From Paenibacillus sp. 1_12 (GTDB taxonomy: Bacteria > Bacillota > Bacilli > Paenibacillales > NBRC-103111): 64,000 nt of DNA. The stretch spans positions 434,001-498,000 of the forward strand of contig NZ_FOTE01000002.1 in assembly GCF_900114475.1 (NCBI RefSeq), given 5' to 3'. Below are positions 35,657 through 44,555 of the stretch, piece by piece. Under the pieces are notes generated by a model, which searched no databases, had not been told where the DNA came from, and was given only the letters and a program-made list of their open reading frames with translations. The position numbers and the translations under genes are program-made. Position 1 is the stretch's first letter, and the number at the start of each line of letters is the position of its first letter.

Positions 35657-36493
35657 TTATTTGGGCTCCACACTGATCAACCGTTTAAATTCCGCCTTCG
35701 TTCTTGGAGGGATAACGCCCTTACGGACAGATTCAGGAAGTGCTTGCCACAGCTCCAGCAGCAGTGGCAGTTCCAGACTAAGCGACTGTATCCGCTCCTC
35801 GTGCTGGAACAGCTCATGCGGTGTGCCTTGCATGACGCATTGGCCATGATCCATGACAAGGATCCAATCGGCCCATGAATAGGCCAGATTCATATCATGC
35901 GTCGCCATCACGATCGTAATACCGTTATCATGTATGCGATCCAACTCTTCAACCAGCTGCTGCTCAGATAAACGATCCAGATAAGCGGTAGGTTCGTCCA
36001 GCAGCAGCAGCTCGGGCTCAAGCACAAGCACTCCGGCAAGAGCCACACGTTTTTTTTGACCCAAACTTAAATGGTGAATGGGTTTATCCGCCAAATGCTC
36101 AAGACCCATTACGGTCAGCATATAGCGGGTTCGTCGCGTTATTTCCTGCTCAGCCATTCCGGCATTGCGCAATCCATAGGAAATATCCTCGAACGGTGTG
36201 CTCAAAATCAGCTGCTGCTCGGGATCTTGAAAAACAAGGCCGATTTGCTGCCGCAGCTTTTTCAGAGCCTCTGGACGATATGATAGCGGAGAATCATGCC
36301 ACCTCATTTCTCCTGCCGCAGGTCGGTGTATACCGATCGCTTGCAGGAAAAAAGTTGATTTACCGGAACCATTATGTCCGCATATCGCTGTTTTCTTACG
36401 CATGGGTATACACATATTTAGTCCCTGAAGGGCTTCAGTATCCGTACCTGGATAACTATATTTTACATCTCGCGCTTCTAAGATCGATTTCAT
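35657..36493 (-). CDS. cbiO: Cobalt ECF transporter ATPase
   Basis: 278 residues from ATG 36493, seven bases after GGAGGT; the longer open frame to 36562 is not needed. Walker A is CGHNGSGKST (about 38-47), the Q-loop is LVFQDPEQQ, the signature is LSLGQKKRVALAG and Walker B is LLLLDEPTAYLD. The VFQDPEQQ block is typical of CbiO/EcfA ATPases. It is the last gene of the riboswitch-controlled cbiMNQO operon; the single ATPase presumably forms a homodimer. Confidence 0.93.
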   Translation of the reverse strand: MKSILEARDVKYSYPGTDTEALQGLNMCIPMRKKTAICGHNGSGKSTFFLQAIGIHRPAAGEMRWHDSPLSYRPEALKKLRQQIGLVFQDPEQQLILSTPFEDISYGLRNAGMAEQEITRRTRYMLTVMGLEHLADKPIHHLSLGQKKRVALAGVLVLEPELLLLDEPTAYLDRLSEQQLVEELDRIHDNGITIVMATHDMNLAYSWADWILVMDHGQCVMQGTPHELFQHEERIQSLSLELPLLLELWQALPESVRKGVIPPRTKAEFKRLISVEPK

Positions 36494-36498
36494 AACTG

Positions 36499-37299
36499 TT
36501 ACCTCCAACGAATCCATAGCTCTAAGCCTAATAAGAGAACAACCCCGATCCGGCTTTCCCATTGGTAACGGGATGCAACGGGATGAGCCGTATAAGGTGC
36601 CATCCGTATTTCGTCTGTGAAACCTCTCGCTATCAAACCATGGGACAGTGCTTTATATCTCTGCATGGTCTTGCCAAACAAACGAACGATCAATATTGCC
36701 GTATCGTTAAGCCTGCCGCGGAACCCGGACTGACCCCCTCGCGCTTTTTGTGCCGTATACATGTGCTGCGCCGTTTCTGTCAGCACAAATAGAAACCGAT
36801 ACATGATCAGCATAATTTCCAATACCAATGCGGGCATTCGCAGCTTCTTCATCACCTGAAACAGCTCAGACATAGGCGTTGTCAGCATCACAAAGGTAAG
36901 ACAGGATATACAGGCAAAGACTCTGGCAAATAAATAGCCCGCTTGATGCAAGCCTGCTTCCGATATATACAATGTCCAATTCAATATTGTGAAAAGAACA
37001 TGATTCGTACTTATCACCGCAATCGAATCTCTAGACTGCATACTGATCTCGACCATAATTGCCGGAAGGCTGGTCACATAAAACAATCCGGGAATCCCTA
37101 TTAGGAGGATATAGGATTGTAAAGGGATTCGGGCATAGAGTACCGTCCACACGAGCATCCAGCCTGCAAGACAGAGCTGTACAACCGGCTGAGACAAGTA
37201 TGAACCTATGAACAATACGGCAGCGAAACCGCACTTCCACATGGGAGACACGGATCGCAGCCTGTTCTTATAGGATAACGTATCAATCAGCTTGATCAT
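36499..37299 (-). CDS. cbiQ: Cobalt ECF transporter transmembrane protein
   Basis: 266 residues with five or six hydrophobic segments. The cytoplasmic coupling region carries QKARGGQSGFRGRL and HGLIARGFTDE, the two Ala-Arg-Gly-type motifs that contact the ATPase in ECF T components. It overlaps cbiN by four bases. Confidence 0.92.
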   Translation of the reverse strand: MIKLIDTLSYKNRLRSVSPMWKCGFAAVLFIGSYLSQPVVQLCLAGWMLVWTVLYARIPLQSYILLIGIPGLFYVTSLPAIMVEISMQSRDSIAVISTNHVLFTILNWTLYISEAGLHQAGYLFARVFACISCLTFVMLTTPMSELFQVMKKLRMPALVLEIMLIMYRFLFVLTETAQHMYTAQKARGGQSGFRGRLNDTAILIVRLFGKTMQRYKALSHGLIARGFTDEIRMAPYTAHPVASRYQWESRIGVVLLLGLELWIRWR

Positions 37300-37580
37300 T
37301 GCTTATTCGGCTTTACCGATTTACCCTTGAACCAGCCAATCGCATACCCTATGAAGCCTGCCCCGATGGCAGCCTGAAGAGCAAACAGCATGCTTTCCGT
37401 TTCTGGTGGTGGCTCAACAAGTGACGAGAACCACGGCTTGTAGCCAGGGTGAAGCTCAGTGATGATTTTTTCGGCTGCATCGTCCGCACCGCCAAATTCA
37501 CCATTGACCAGAATCAGCGGGAGAACCGCTAACAGCACTACAGCTGTCAGCATAAGTATATTTTTCGTGCGGCTTGTCAC
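37296..37580 (-). CDS. cbiN: Cobalt transport protein CbiN
   Basis: 94 residues with two membrane segments around a short external loop containing [20 protein letters not shown], followed by [21 protein letters not shown]. This matches CbiN in size and pattern. The start is GTG 37580, overlapping the cbiM stop (GTGA). CbiN helps CbiM load the metal. Confidence 0.92.
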   Translation of the reverse strand: MTSRTKNILMLTAVVLLAVLPLILVNGEFGGADDAAEKIITELHPGYKPWFSSLVEPPPETESMLFALQAAIGAGFIGYAIGWFKGKSVKPNKQ

Positions 37581-38344
37581 GGCTGTTTCACTCCTTTCAT
37601 TTTACGCTGCAGAATGGACAGCTCCTCTGAGCTATAAGCCTGCAGCCAGTTCCATATCAATACGGTAAGAAGTCCTTCACTGATAGCCAGCGGAATTTGG
37701 GTGATGGCAAACACACCGCCGAATTTAACAAACGAAGCCAGAAATCCGCCATTTTCCGCAGGAAAAGCCACCGCCAATTGAATCGACGTGACCACATAGG
37801 TGGACAAATCGGCTAAGGCTGCAGCCGAGAATATAGCCAGCTTTTGCTTGCCGGTTGTTTTCATCAGCCATTTATAAATGACGTATCCTACCATAGGTCC
37901 AGCCACCGCCATAGAAAATGCATTCGCACCCAATGTCGTCAAGCCACCGTGTGCCAGCAATAATGCTTGAAACAACAATACGATAGATCCGAGTACACTC
38001 ATCGGCAGCGGCCCGAACATTACTGCACCCAAGCCTGTCCCCGTTGGATGCGAACTGCTTCCCGTCACCGATGGGATCTTGAGGGCCGACAACACGAAGG
38101 TAAAGGCGCCCGCCAGACCGAGCATAATTTTCAGCTCCGGTGTTTCCTTGTTTATTTTGATCAAGGCGCGTAATCCGAGTATGAAGAAGGGGATGAACAC
38201 CACCCACCAAAACACGGCCCAACCTAACGGAAGGAATCCCTCCATAATGTGCATCGCATAGGCTGATTGAGGCTCGTTAATTAAAAAATACAGGGTAAAT
38301 GCCACAACCACTAGTAAAGCTCGAAACATCTTTTTTGATTTCAT
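37577..38344 (-). CDS. cbiM: Cobalt ECF transporter substrate-binding membrane protein
   Basis: 255 residues from ATG 38344, behind GTGAGGA. A cleavable signal (about 1-30, ending QSAYA) exposes the N-terminal MHIMEGFLP, whose His and free N-terminus bind cobalt in CbiM proteins. Six or more membrane segments follow, with the conserved [18 protein letters not shown]. It is the first gene after the cobalamin riboswitch. Confidence 0.95.
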   Translation of the reverse strand: MKSKKMFRALLVVVAFTLYFLINEPQSAYAMHIMEGFLPLGWAVFWWVVFIPFFILGLRALIKINKETPELKIMLGLAGAFTFVLSALKIPSVTGSSSHPTGTGLGAVMFGPLPMSVLGSIVLLFQALLLAHGGLTTLGANAFSMAVAGPMVGYVIYKWLMKTTGKQKLAIFSAAALADLSTYVVTSIQLAVAFPAENGGFLASFVKFGGVFAITQIPLAISEGLLTVLIWNWLQAYSSEELSILQRKMKGVKQP

Positions 38345-38381
38345 TGTGTGAATCCTCACTTTCTTATAATAAGCAAACATA

Positions 38382-38406
38382 AAAAAACCAATCCTTTAGA
38401 ATTGGT
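38382..38406 (-). terminator. Riboswitch expression-platform terminator
   Basis: On the minus strand ACCAAT pairs with ATTGGT over a short loop, followed by TTTTTTT. It sits between the cobalamin aptamer and cbiM, as expected for transcription attenuation when the ligand is bound. Confidence 0.85.
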
Positions 38407-38497
38407 CATGGGTACATCACAATATAAAACAGGATCCAGTTGGATCACCGTTTCAACGTCCGTACACCACTCCTTTCCGCGAAGGCTTTCGGGTGAA

Positions 38498-38668
38498 TAA
38501 ATTAGGTAGGTCTCCTGGCTCTCGGATCTTCATTTTCTTTCGTCTTCCCCGATTCATAACCGAGTGACCTGCATGAAAGAAAACTCCCCGAATACAGTGG
38601 CGGGACCGCTCGGGATTTGCACCCGATTCCCTGTTACCCCTTATTTTCTAATGGGCACCTAATTCATG
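38498..38668 (-). promoter_or_regulatory. Cobalamin riboswitch
   Basis: On the minus strand the order is AGGTGCC, GGGAATCGGGTGCAAATCCC, GAGCGGTCCCGCCACTGT, CATGCAGGTCACTCGG and finally GCCAGGAGACCTACC. These are the conserved blocks of the B12 (AdoCbl-type) aptamer, including the B12 box. AATTAGGT and ACCTAATT at the two ends form the closing P1 stem. It controls cbiMNQO, so cobalt import falls when cobalamin is plentiful. Confidence 0.96.
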
Positions 38669-38792
38669 TATGCAATTGATTTGCTGTTAAGTACCCTATA
38701 TTCGATATCCATTATGATTATCCTGTTCGGTAGCATAAATTTTCTAAAAGATAACACCATTCACCATTCATTCGGCGCACGCTATACAAATA

Positions 38793-38820
38793 AAGACCGA
38801 CGGATATTACCGCCGATCTT
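38793..38820 (-). terminator. Terminator after the 38891 metallo-hydrolase gene
   Basis: On the minus strand AAGATCGGCGG pairs with CCGTCGGTCTT (two G-U pairs) over a six-base loop, followed by TATTTG. The rest of 38669-38890 shows no gene. Confidence 0.65.
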
Positions 38821-38890
38821 CAGAATCGCTGTATGGGAGTCACGTACCATTTGGACATGGACGTTATGACGACCTCATTCCGCTTCCTAA

Positions 38891-39565
38891 TTATTGCTCA
38901 CCCGCAGAAATCGCGGCAAGTCGCTCCTTAATCCGTTCCGTGCAAACACCGCCATGATATGTAATGACCGTCTCAATATCATAATCGAGCAGCTTGCCGA
39001 CCGAACTTAGCGCCTGTTCCATATCTGGTGTAAACGCTTTGTTAGGTGGCATTAGCACACCGTCATTCGAAGTCAACGCATCGCCAGCTATTAAGGTTTT
39101 ACTCGGCTTATGATAAAGACTAATATGATCCGGTGTATGACCCGGTGTAAAAATCACCTGTATCCCCCCGCAATAAGGCAGCTCGTCACCGTCCTGAAGA
39201 GTAACGTCAACCTTGGAGGGCGGAACAAGGATACCTCTTTTTATAATCGGGGTTTCTCCTAATATATACGGCTTGGTCAGCTCATGTGCAAAAACCTCGA
39301 TCCGTCCCTCTGAAGCAGAGAGCAAATCTGGCAGACTGCCAATGTGATCCAAGTCCTGATGAGTGATGATGATTTTTGTAAGCTTGTCAAAAGAAACTGC
39401 TTCCTGAGCAAGCGTGTTCCGAATCACTTCCAGCTGACCCGGGATTCCTGTATCTACTAGAATTCCATCGTTCTCGTCCCATAGTAATGCAGCATGAACG
39501 ACAAACATATGTTCACCTGCTTTCATTGCCAACTCCACAGCTTTAATTCCTGATCCTGCTGTCAT
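38891..39565 (-). CDS. Metallo-beta-lactamase-fold hydrolase
   Basis: 224 residues, a single MBL domain. The metal motif is THQDLDHIGSL (about 69-79), then FTPGHTPDHISL and LIAGDALTS, with a final TYHGG. This is the pattern of small glyoxalase-II-like or lactonase-like cytosolic MBL proteins (YflN-like); the substrate is not evident. GGAGGTG precedes ATG 39565. It is divergent from greA. Confidence 0.9.
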   Translation of the reverse strand: MTAGSGIKAVELAMKAGEHMFVVHAALLWDENDGILVDTGIPGQLEVIRNTLAQEAVSFDKLTKIIITHQDLDHIGSLPDLLSASEGRIEVFAHELTKPYILGETPIIKRGILVPPSKVDVTLQDGDELPYCGGIQVIFTPGHTPDHISLYHKPSKTLIAGDALTSNDGVLMPPNKAFTPDMEQALSSVGKLLDYDIETVITYHGGVCTERIKERLAAISAGEQ

Positions 39566-39842
39566 TTCCTACACCTCCATCATAGAATTTGGTTGAACAG
39601 TTTCTCCAAGGGGGTGCGATAATCACTTATACACTGTTTCCTTGGTGATTATTTAATGTTAACCTAAACTAGATACGCAGGCAATGTGTTGTCGTTTACA
39701 CTAGCAGCATCTATCACTATGATTACGTAATGTTTTCTTTAATTTACGATAAATCCGCCCTTTCTTCGCACGATTGCCGAATATAGTGTAAGATGTAAGA
39801 AGATCATCAGATCTGAAAATGGATAGTCTAGGGGATGCAGAT

Positions 39843-40316
39843 ATGGCAAAAGATGAAATATTTTTAACACCAGAAGGTCTTCGTAATTTGGAGCTCGAAC
39901 TTGAGGATTTAAAAACCGTTAAGCGTAAAGAATTAGCCGAGCGTATTAAATTAGCTATCAGCTATGGCGATCTAAAGGAAAACAGTGAATATCATTCTGC
40001 GAAAAACGACCAGTCGTTTATGGAAACCAGAATTATTACCATTGAAAGAATGCTTAAGAAAGCCAAAGTAGCTGACAATGTGGACATATCCTCCGTACAT
40101 GTAGGTTCCATCGTTATTCTGAATGACGTAGAATTCTCAGAAAAAGTAGAGTATAAAATCGTAGGTCCTTCCGAGGCTGATGTTGCAGAAAATAAAATTT
40201 CTTACGAAAGTCCTCTTGGAGGTTCTCTCATGGGTAAAAAGGTTGGCGATATCATTAGTGTCAATGCACCTGTGGGCGTCATTCAATACGAGCTGCTGGA
40301 AATTAGGGCTAACTAA
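39843..40316 (+). CDS. greA: Transcription elongation factor GreA
   Basis: 157 residues from ATG 39843 (MAKDEIFLTPEGLRNLELEL), seven bases after AGGGGA; the in-frame ATG 39819 lacks a site. The N-terminal coiled coil carries the acidic tip GDLKENSEYHSAK (about 42-54) that enters the RNA polymerase channel and stimulates cleavage of backtracked RNA. The C-terminal FKBP-like domain ends GKKVGDIISVNAPVGVIQYE. The residues and length are standard. It is transcribed alone. Confidence 0.96.
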   Translation: MAKDEIFLTPEGLRNLELELEDLKTVKRKELAERIKLAISYGDLKENSEYHSAKNDQSFMETRIITIERMLKKAKVADNVDISSVHVGSIVILNDVEFSEKVEYKIVGPSEADVAENKISYESPLGGSLMGKKVGDIISVNAPVGVIQYELLEIRAN

Positions 40317-40340
40317 ATACAAGTGAATAGCAATAACCAC

Positions 40341-40377
40341 AAGGGCAGCGTTTCATTAGCTGGCCTTTTCATTTTCA
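40341..40377 (+). terminator. Terminator after greA
   Basis: AAGGGCAGC (40341-40349) pairs with GCTGGCCTT (40359-40367) with one mismatch, followed by TTCATTTTC. Confidence 0.7.
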
Positions 40378-40463
40378 CTTAACCTTCTGATAACGGTTAT
40401 TTTCCCAACTCATTTTTAGTATGCGATAACTTTCAAAAATTCAGCTGCTTACCATTCGTTGTA

Positions 40464-40472
40464 TGCTATAAT
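40464..40472 (+). promoter_or_regulatory. Extended -10 promoter of the 40516 gene
   Basis: TGCTATAAT is an extended -10 element with no good -35 box. The leader would be about 40 bases. Confidence 0.55.
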
Positions 40473-40515
40473 GACACAGGAAATCATAGCAAAAACGGAT
40501 TAGGAGGAGCACCCG

Positions 40516-41166
40516 ATGAAGCTGTTTCAAGTGAAATCAAACCCTTGGGGGATTGATCGAATGGCGCTTTTTCTTAAAGATAACTTTATAAGTATAAGCT
40601 GTCCGGGAATCGGGGACTTGGAACATCTCAGCGCACCTGAGCAGCAACTGGTCCTGGCATGTGAAACACCCGATTCGAATGTAACCGATCAACTTAACGA
40701 AATTAGCTGTTTTGTACAAATGATGCAGGATGGCGATTATGTACTTGTAGCCCATGATCAAGAGGTCTATCTCGGGGATGTAGGCGATTATTACTATGTT
40801 GAGCAGCACGACAGTATCAAAGAAGGGATGTGCCATAGAAGAGGCGTTACCTGGTTGAACCGGATACCCCGAAGCGAGTTGAATAAAGAAGTTCAAGCGT
40901 TGTTAAATCATAGGGAAGCTATTTCACCCTATGAGCAAGCTATAGGGACAGCCGGGTTAGACAGGTGGCTGCCGAATCATTTGAGAATGGCGGAGAATAC
41001 TAATGCTAATGTGCCTGTACAAAGGATTAGCGTTGATGAGGATACGCTTGAGCAAGCCCTTGGCGTGTTGAAGGAAGCACTCTGCTGCGACGATCCCGAA
41101 CGCAGGGAAAGAGCGGCAATTGCTATACTGCAGTATGCAGGAGGACAAAACGGAAGCGGGCAATAA
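40516..41166 (+). CDS. Unknown protein with a PUA-like N-terminal pattern
   Basis: 216 residues behind a GGAGGAG site (TTAGGAGGAGCACCCG before ATG 40516). I do not recognise the whole family. The first ~130 residues (GDYVLVAHDQEVYLGDVGDY, then HRRGVTWLNRIPRSEL) look like the small beta-barrel found at the N-terminus of Mrr-type restriction-system proteins. The last 45 residues are helical and acidic. No nuclease motif (D..ExK) is visible, so this would be the sensor or binding part alone. It has its own promoter and no operon partner. Confidence 0.7.
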   Translation: MKLFQVKSNPWGIDRMALFLKDNFISISCPGIGDLEHLSAPEQQLVLACETPDSNVTDQLNEISCFVQMMQDGDYVLVAHDQEVYLGDVGDYYYVEQHDSIKEGMCHRRGVTWLNRIPRSELNKEVQALLNHREAISPYEQAIGTAGLDRWLPNHLRMAENTNANVPVQRISVDEDTLEQALGVLKEALCCDDPERRERAAIAILQYAGGQNGSGQ

Positions 41167-41199
41167 TCCTATTTTCATTTATTTCCGAAATTTCTCACC

Positions 41200-41228
41200 T
41201 TAACGCATCAAGCCAGAGATGCTATACT
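41200..41228 (+). promoter_or_regulatory. Promoter of the MFS transporter gene
   Basis: TTAACG (41200-41205), a 17-base spacer ending TGC, and TATACT (41223-41228) make a sigma-A promoter with an extended -10. The predicted leader is about 85 bases. Confidence 0.6.
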
Positions 41229-41249
41229 CATACAGGAGAATCTACTGTG

Positions 41250-41288
41250 CGCTGCCTATTATACATATAAATAGATAGGGCAGACGCG
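41250..41288 (+). promoter_or_regulatory. Leader hairpin upstream of the MFS gene
   Basis: CGCTGCCTAT and ATAGGGCAGACG can pair with two bulges inside the untranslated leader, ending 30 bases before the start codon. It has no T run, so it is not a terminator. A role in translation or in regulator binding is only a possibility. Confidence 0.35.
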
Positions 41289-41318
41289 GAAACTTACGGA
41301 CAGGAAGAGGTACACACC

Positions 41319-42530
41319 ATGAGTTCAGCATTAAATCAAGCTTCAGTGTCACCCAAGAAGGGGCGATTTCCTTTAGCTCTCTTATGTCTGACTGCAGGAG
41401 CTTTCGCCATTGGCATGACCGAATTTATCATTATGGGTCTTCTCCCTAATGTCGCCAATGATCTGGGAGTTACCATCCCTCAGGCTGGGCAGCTTATTAC
41501 AAGCTACGCGCTTGGAGTCGCATTCGGTGCTCCTCTGCTCACAGTCTTTACCCATAAGGTACCCCAAAAGAAATTGCTCATTCTACTCATGTGCATTTTC
41601 ATTATTGGTAACGCCTTGTCTGTCGTGGCTCCGGCGTACTATCTGCTTATAGCCGCTCGGGTTATGACGGCATTTGCCCATGGTACTTTTTTGGGAGTCG
41701 GATCCATTATCGCCGCTCGTCTTGTTCCGCCCGAGAAGCGGGCTGGAGCCGTATCCATGGTGCTAGCCGGGTTGACGATTGCCAATATTATTGGTGTCCC
41801 GTTCGGAACCTTTATTGGCCAGCAATTGGGCTGGAGAGCTTCATTCGGCGCCATTACCATTATGGGGATCATCTCCTTGATTGGCATAATCAAATTCATT
41901 CCCGTCATACGCCAGGAACATTTACCAAGTCTTGCTAAGGAGTTCCGCAGTCTAATGAATCCCCAGGTACTGCTGGTGCTGTTGACGGGCGCGCTCGGAT
42001 GTGCAAGCTTGTTTTCCGTATTCACCTATATCACGCCTATGCTGGAAACAATCAGCGGCTTTGCCGAGCATAGTGTAACCTGGATTTTGGTTTTATTCGG
42101 TTGTGGAGTAACGATTGGCAATATGCTTGGCGGCAGGCTTGCCGACTGGAAGCTCATGCCTACTTTAATGATTAACTTTGCTGTGCTGGCCGTCATTTTA
42201 TCGCTATTGACCGTTACGCTATGGAATCCCGTGCTAGCCGTCATTACCATCTTTCTCTGGGGAATCGCGGCGTTCGGTATTATGCCCGGCATCCAGATTC
42301 GAATTATGAATCTGGCTCATGAAGCCCCACTGCTGGCTACAACCTCAAGTCATTCTGCCTTGAATTTAGGCAATGCGAGCGGAGCCTATCTAGGTGGCGT
42401 GATGATAACGTATATGGGTCTCAATTCCGTACCGTGGCTCGCGGCCGCCCTTGCCGCCCTTGCTTTTATAGGTGTCATCCTCAGCTTCAGTCTGGAAAAG
42501 CGGAAACAACAATTGGTTTCGGTTCAATAA
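41319..42530 (+). CDS. MFS efflux transporter, AraJ/DHA1 type
   Basis: 403 residues with twelve predicted membrane segments. GMTEFIIMGLLPNVANDLGVTIPQAGQLITSYALG in the first helices is the signature of the AraJ/YdhP/YtbD branch of drug-proton antiporters. The loop 2-3 motif is reduced to HKVPQKKLLI. It should export a small compound by proton exchange; the substrate cannot be told. GGAAGAGG precedes ATG 41319. It has its own promoter and a following hairpin. Confidence 0.92.
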   Translation: MSSALNQASVSPKKGRFPLALLCLTAGAFAIGMTEFIIMGLLPNVANDLGVTIPQAGQLITSYALGVAFGAPLLTVFTHKVPQKKLLILLMCIFIIGNALSVVAPAYYLLIAARVMTAFAHGTFLGVGSIIAARLVPPEKRAGAVSMVLAGLTIANIIGVPFGTFIGQQLGWRASFGAITIMGIISLIGIIKFIPVIRQEHLPSLAKEFRSLMNPQVLLVLLTGALGCASLFSVFTYITPMLETISGFAEHSVTWILVLFGCGVTIGNMLGGRLADWKLMPTLMINFAVLAVILSLLTVTLWNPVLAVITIFLWGIAAFGIMPGIQIRIMNLAHEAPLLATTSSHSALNLGNASGAYLGGVMITYMGLNSVPWLAAALAALAFIGVILSFSLEKRKQQLVSVQ

Positions 42531-42551
42531 CAGCCCTCCTGTTCCACAGCG

Positions 42552-42583
42552 AAGACCCTACGATGCATGCATCGTAGGGTCTT
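42552..42583 (+). terminator. Hairpin after the MFS gene
   Basis: A 32-base perfect palindrome runs from AAGACCCTACGATG to CATCGTAGGGTCTT, with ATAT after it rather than a T run. It probably terminates in either direction. Confidence 0.65.
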
Positions 42584-42892
42584 ATATGACGTGGGAAGCG
42601 ATTGTGTCCGTTCAATTGTAAATAAGCGTTGTATTCATTTCACTTCTCGGTTTTCAGTTAACCACAGGATACTCAAGTTTCCAATTGCTAGGGAATTTGA
42701 CCGGAAAACAATCGAAACCATCTCGATCGTTTCATCCTTTTAAGAGAGCTCATGGTAAATCAACTGCCTTTCGGATTGACATAGAATCATGTTTCTTCCG
42801 TTCGAAGTTTGACTTTTTATTACCACTTCCCACTACTTTTCATTACCCTGATTATCTGGATGTGAAACACTTCGAATCCGATATATTAATCT
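42584..42892. other. Non-coding stretch without recognised features
   Basis: Between the MFS terminator and the convergent secreted-protein gene I see no supported gene, repeat or RNA. A 79-codon open frame at 42685-42924 has no ribosome binding site and unnatural composition, and overlaps the end of the real gene. Confidence 0.6.
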
Positions 42893-43348
42893 TTACGCCT
42901 TTTCCTCATAGCCGGGCTGATTGACGATGTGAGTAACCTCATCCGTTGTAGATTTCAGCAATGCAGTCGCTTCCTCGGACGTGATTTTGCCGTCATTTAA
43001 ACTCTTGTTGATCGGCGCTTCCACAAGGCTCACGAGTTTACTCGTAAAATTCGCGGATTCGTTCGTTTGCTGCATGGCTACGTCAGCCAGAGACTTCCCA
43101 TCATGCAGCTCCTCTTGCAAATCACTATTATCGATATCCAATATAGAGGATGCCAGAATAATGATTTGATTCAGCTTTAAGTCAGCCCGTTCAGCTGCGG
43201 GAATTGACGTATCAACCGTTCCTGCTACCCATGCATCCTCGATGTCATCATCAGCAAACACTTGCTGAGTGAACGAACTGCCAAATCCTCCAACCAGTAA
43301 TGCCGCCGCTACTGTTCCTGCCATAACACTTTGCTTCCATCTGCTCAT
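42893..43348 (-). CDS. Small secreted protein of unknown function
   Basis: 151 residues from ATG 43348, behind GGTGGAG; the upstream GTG 43360 is part of the site. A signal peptide (about 1-33, SVMAGTVAAALLVGGFGSSF, cleaved near VFA-DDD) leads into an acidic, helical mature domain. DLQEELHDGKSLADVAMQQT and GKITSEEATALLKSTTDEVT are the visible repeated-helix motifs. A similar pattern (long helices with SLADVA and G.IT..QA) occurs in secreted Paenibacillus proteins of no known role. It has no operon partner. Confidence 0.75.
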   Translation of the reverse strand: MSRWKQSVMAGTVAAALLVGGFGSSFTQQVFADDDIEDAWVAGTVDTSIPAAERADLKLNQIIILASSILDIDNSDLQEELHDGKSLADVAMQQTNESANFTSKLVSLVEAPINKSLNDGKITSEEATALLKSTTDEVTHIVNQPGYEEKA

Positions 43349-43541
43349 GGCTCTCTCCACCTTGTCTATATAGTGTCAACCGAGAAAGGAATTGCCTATT
43401 CCTTATGCATTAAGAATAAAATTCCAACCTGAATAGTAAATGAAATCCAGCTGATTTTCAGCTATATTTTTCCTTAAATTAACATTAAAATTCAATTCGC
43501 AAGGGATAACGGTCTAATTTATTGGACGATTTCCAGTCAAC
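43349..43541. other. Intergenic region upstream of the secreted-protein gene
   Basis: AT-rich, with presumably the promoter of the leftward gene; no clear -35/-10 pair stands out. Together with the terminator at 43542-43585 and a featureless 93 bases to 43678, it makes a 330-base gap between genes. Confidence 0.4.
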
Positions 43542-43585
43542 AAAAAATGACAGTCGGGAACATGAATCATGTTCTCAACTGTCAT
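43542..43585 (-). terminator. Terminator after the 43679 hydrolase gene
   Basis: On the minus strand ATGACAGT pairs with ACTGTCAT, and inside them GAACATG pairs with CATGTTC. The stem runs into TTTTTT (43542-43547). Confidence 0.85.
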
Positions 43586-43678
43586 TATGTAAATGCGTAT
43601 AAATGCTAGCGAATAGATGTATATGGATGCTTTAGCTGATCATGCCAGCTGTATATCACCATGCTCATCTATTTGCTA

Positions 43679-44377
43679 TTATGCCCCAGCTACCTCGAGT
43701 GTTTCTCCCGGGGCTACAACCTTGCCCTTCAGTCCGCGTGTACCCAATAAGGATACGAATGCTTCGGCATCCTGCCTAATAGCAGGGAATGAATTATAAT
43801 GTATCGGAACGACCAGCTTCGCGTTATACCATTCTGCAGCCTGTAAAGCATCCTCAGGTCCCATCGTATAGTGGTCGCCAATCGGAACCAAAGCGACATC
43901 GATCTGATTACGGTCGCCGATCAGCTTCATATCGCCGAACAATGCGGTATCTCCGGCATGCAGTATCGTTAAGCCTTCCGCATAGATCAAATATCCGCCA
44001 GGAGTTCCCCCGTACAAAATCTGTTTATTTTCTTCATCAACGATACCCGATGTATGAAATGCCTGGACCATCTTCGCTTTTGCAAATCCCAGATCGACGG
44101 TTCCACCCATGTTCATTCCTATCGTTTTTACACCCTTCCAGGACATGTAGGCTGCCAGCTCCACGTTTGCCACAACAGAACAATCATTGGCTTTTGCAAT
44201 CGGCTCGGCATCCAATATATGATCGATATGGGAATGCGTCAGAAGAACCGCATCGACCTTAATATCCTCTGGCTTGGCAGTCGCCAACGGATTGCCGCTG
44301 AGAAAAGGATCGATAATTAAAGACTTTCCGTTGGTAATGATCTGAATGGCAGAATGTCCATGGTAAATGATTTGCAT
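43679..44377 (-). CDS. UPF0173-type metal-dependent hydrolase (YtkL-like)
   Basis: 232 residues, the short MBL-fold family. It opens with MQIIYHGHSAIQIITNGKSL; the metal site is LTHSHIDHILD (about 46-56), then ILHAGDTALFGDM and VPIGDHYTMGPEDA, with a final VVPIHYNSFP. These blocks match UPF0173 along its whole length. The biochemical substrate is unknown. GAGGAG precedes ATG 44377 and a strong terminator follows. The 178 bases upstream separate it from the sugar-acid operon. Confidence 0.93.
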   Translation of the reverse strand: MQIIYHGHSAIQIITNGKSLIIDPFLSGNPLATAKPEDIKVDAVLLTHSHIDHILDAEPIAKANDCSVVANVELAAYMSWKGVKTIGMNMGGTVDLGFAKAKMVQAFHTSGIVDEENKQILYGGTPGGYLIYAEGLTILHAGDTALFGDMKLIGDRNQIDVALVPIGDHYTMGPEDALQAAEWYNAKLVVPIHYNSFPAIRQDAEAFVSLLGTRGLKGKVVAPGETLEVAGA

Positions 44378-44555
44378 CGGATCTCGACTCCTCTTGATTT
44401 CGATTTGATTGGCTAAATCGGACTTGGATCACGTCATTCGCGCCCTGTATATCATTACCAGTTTGCTTCCACCAATCCATCTTAATTGTGACATAAAAAA
44501 GCAGCAATTTGCAACATTGCTTGCAATTCTATCGTTGTCCGTTTCGAATTCCCAC

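Noticed and set aside
42685-42924. 79-codon frame between the MFS and secreted-protein genes
   Set aside because: No ribosome binding site, no motif, and it overlaps the end of the real leftward gene.
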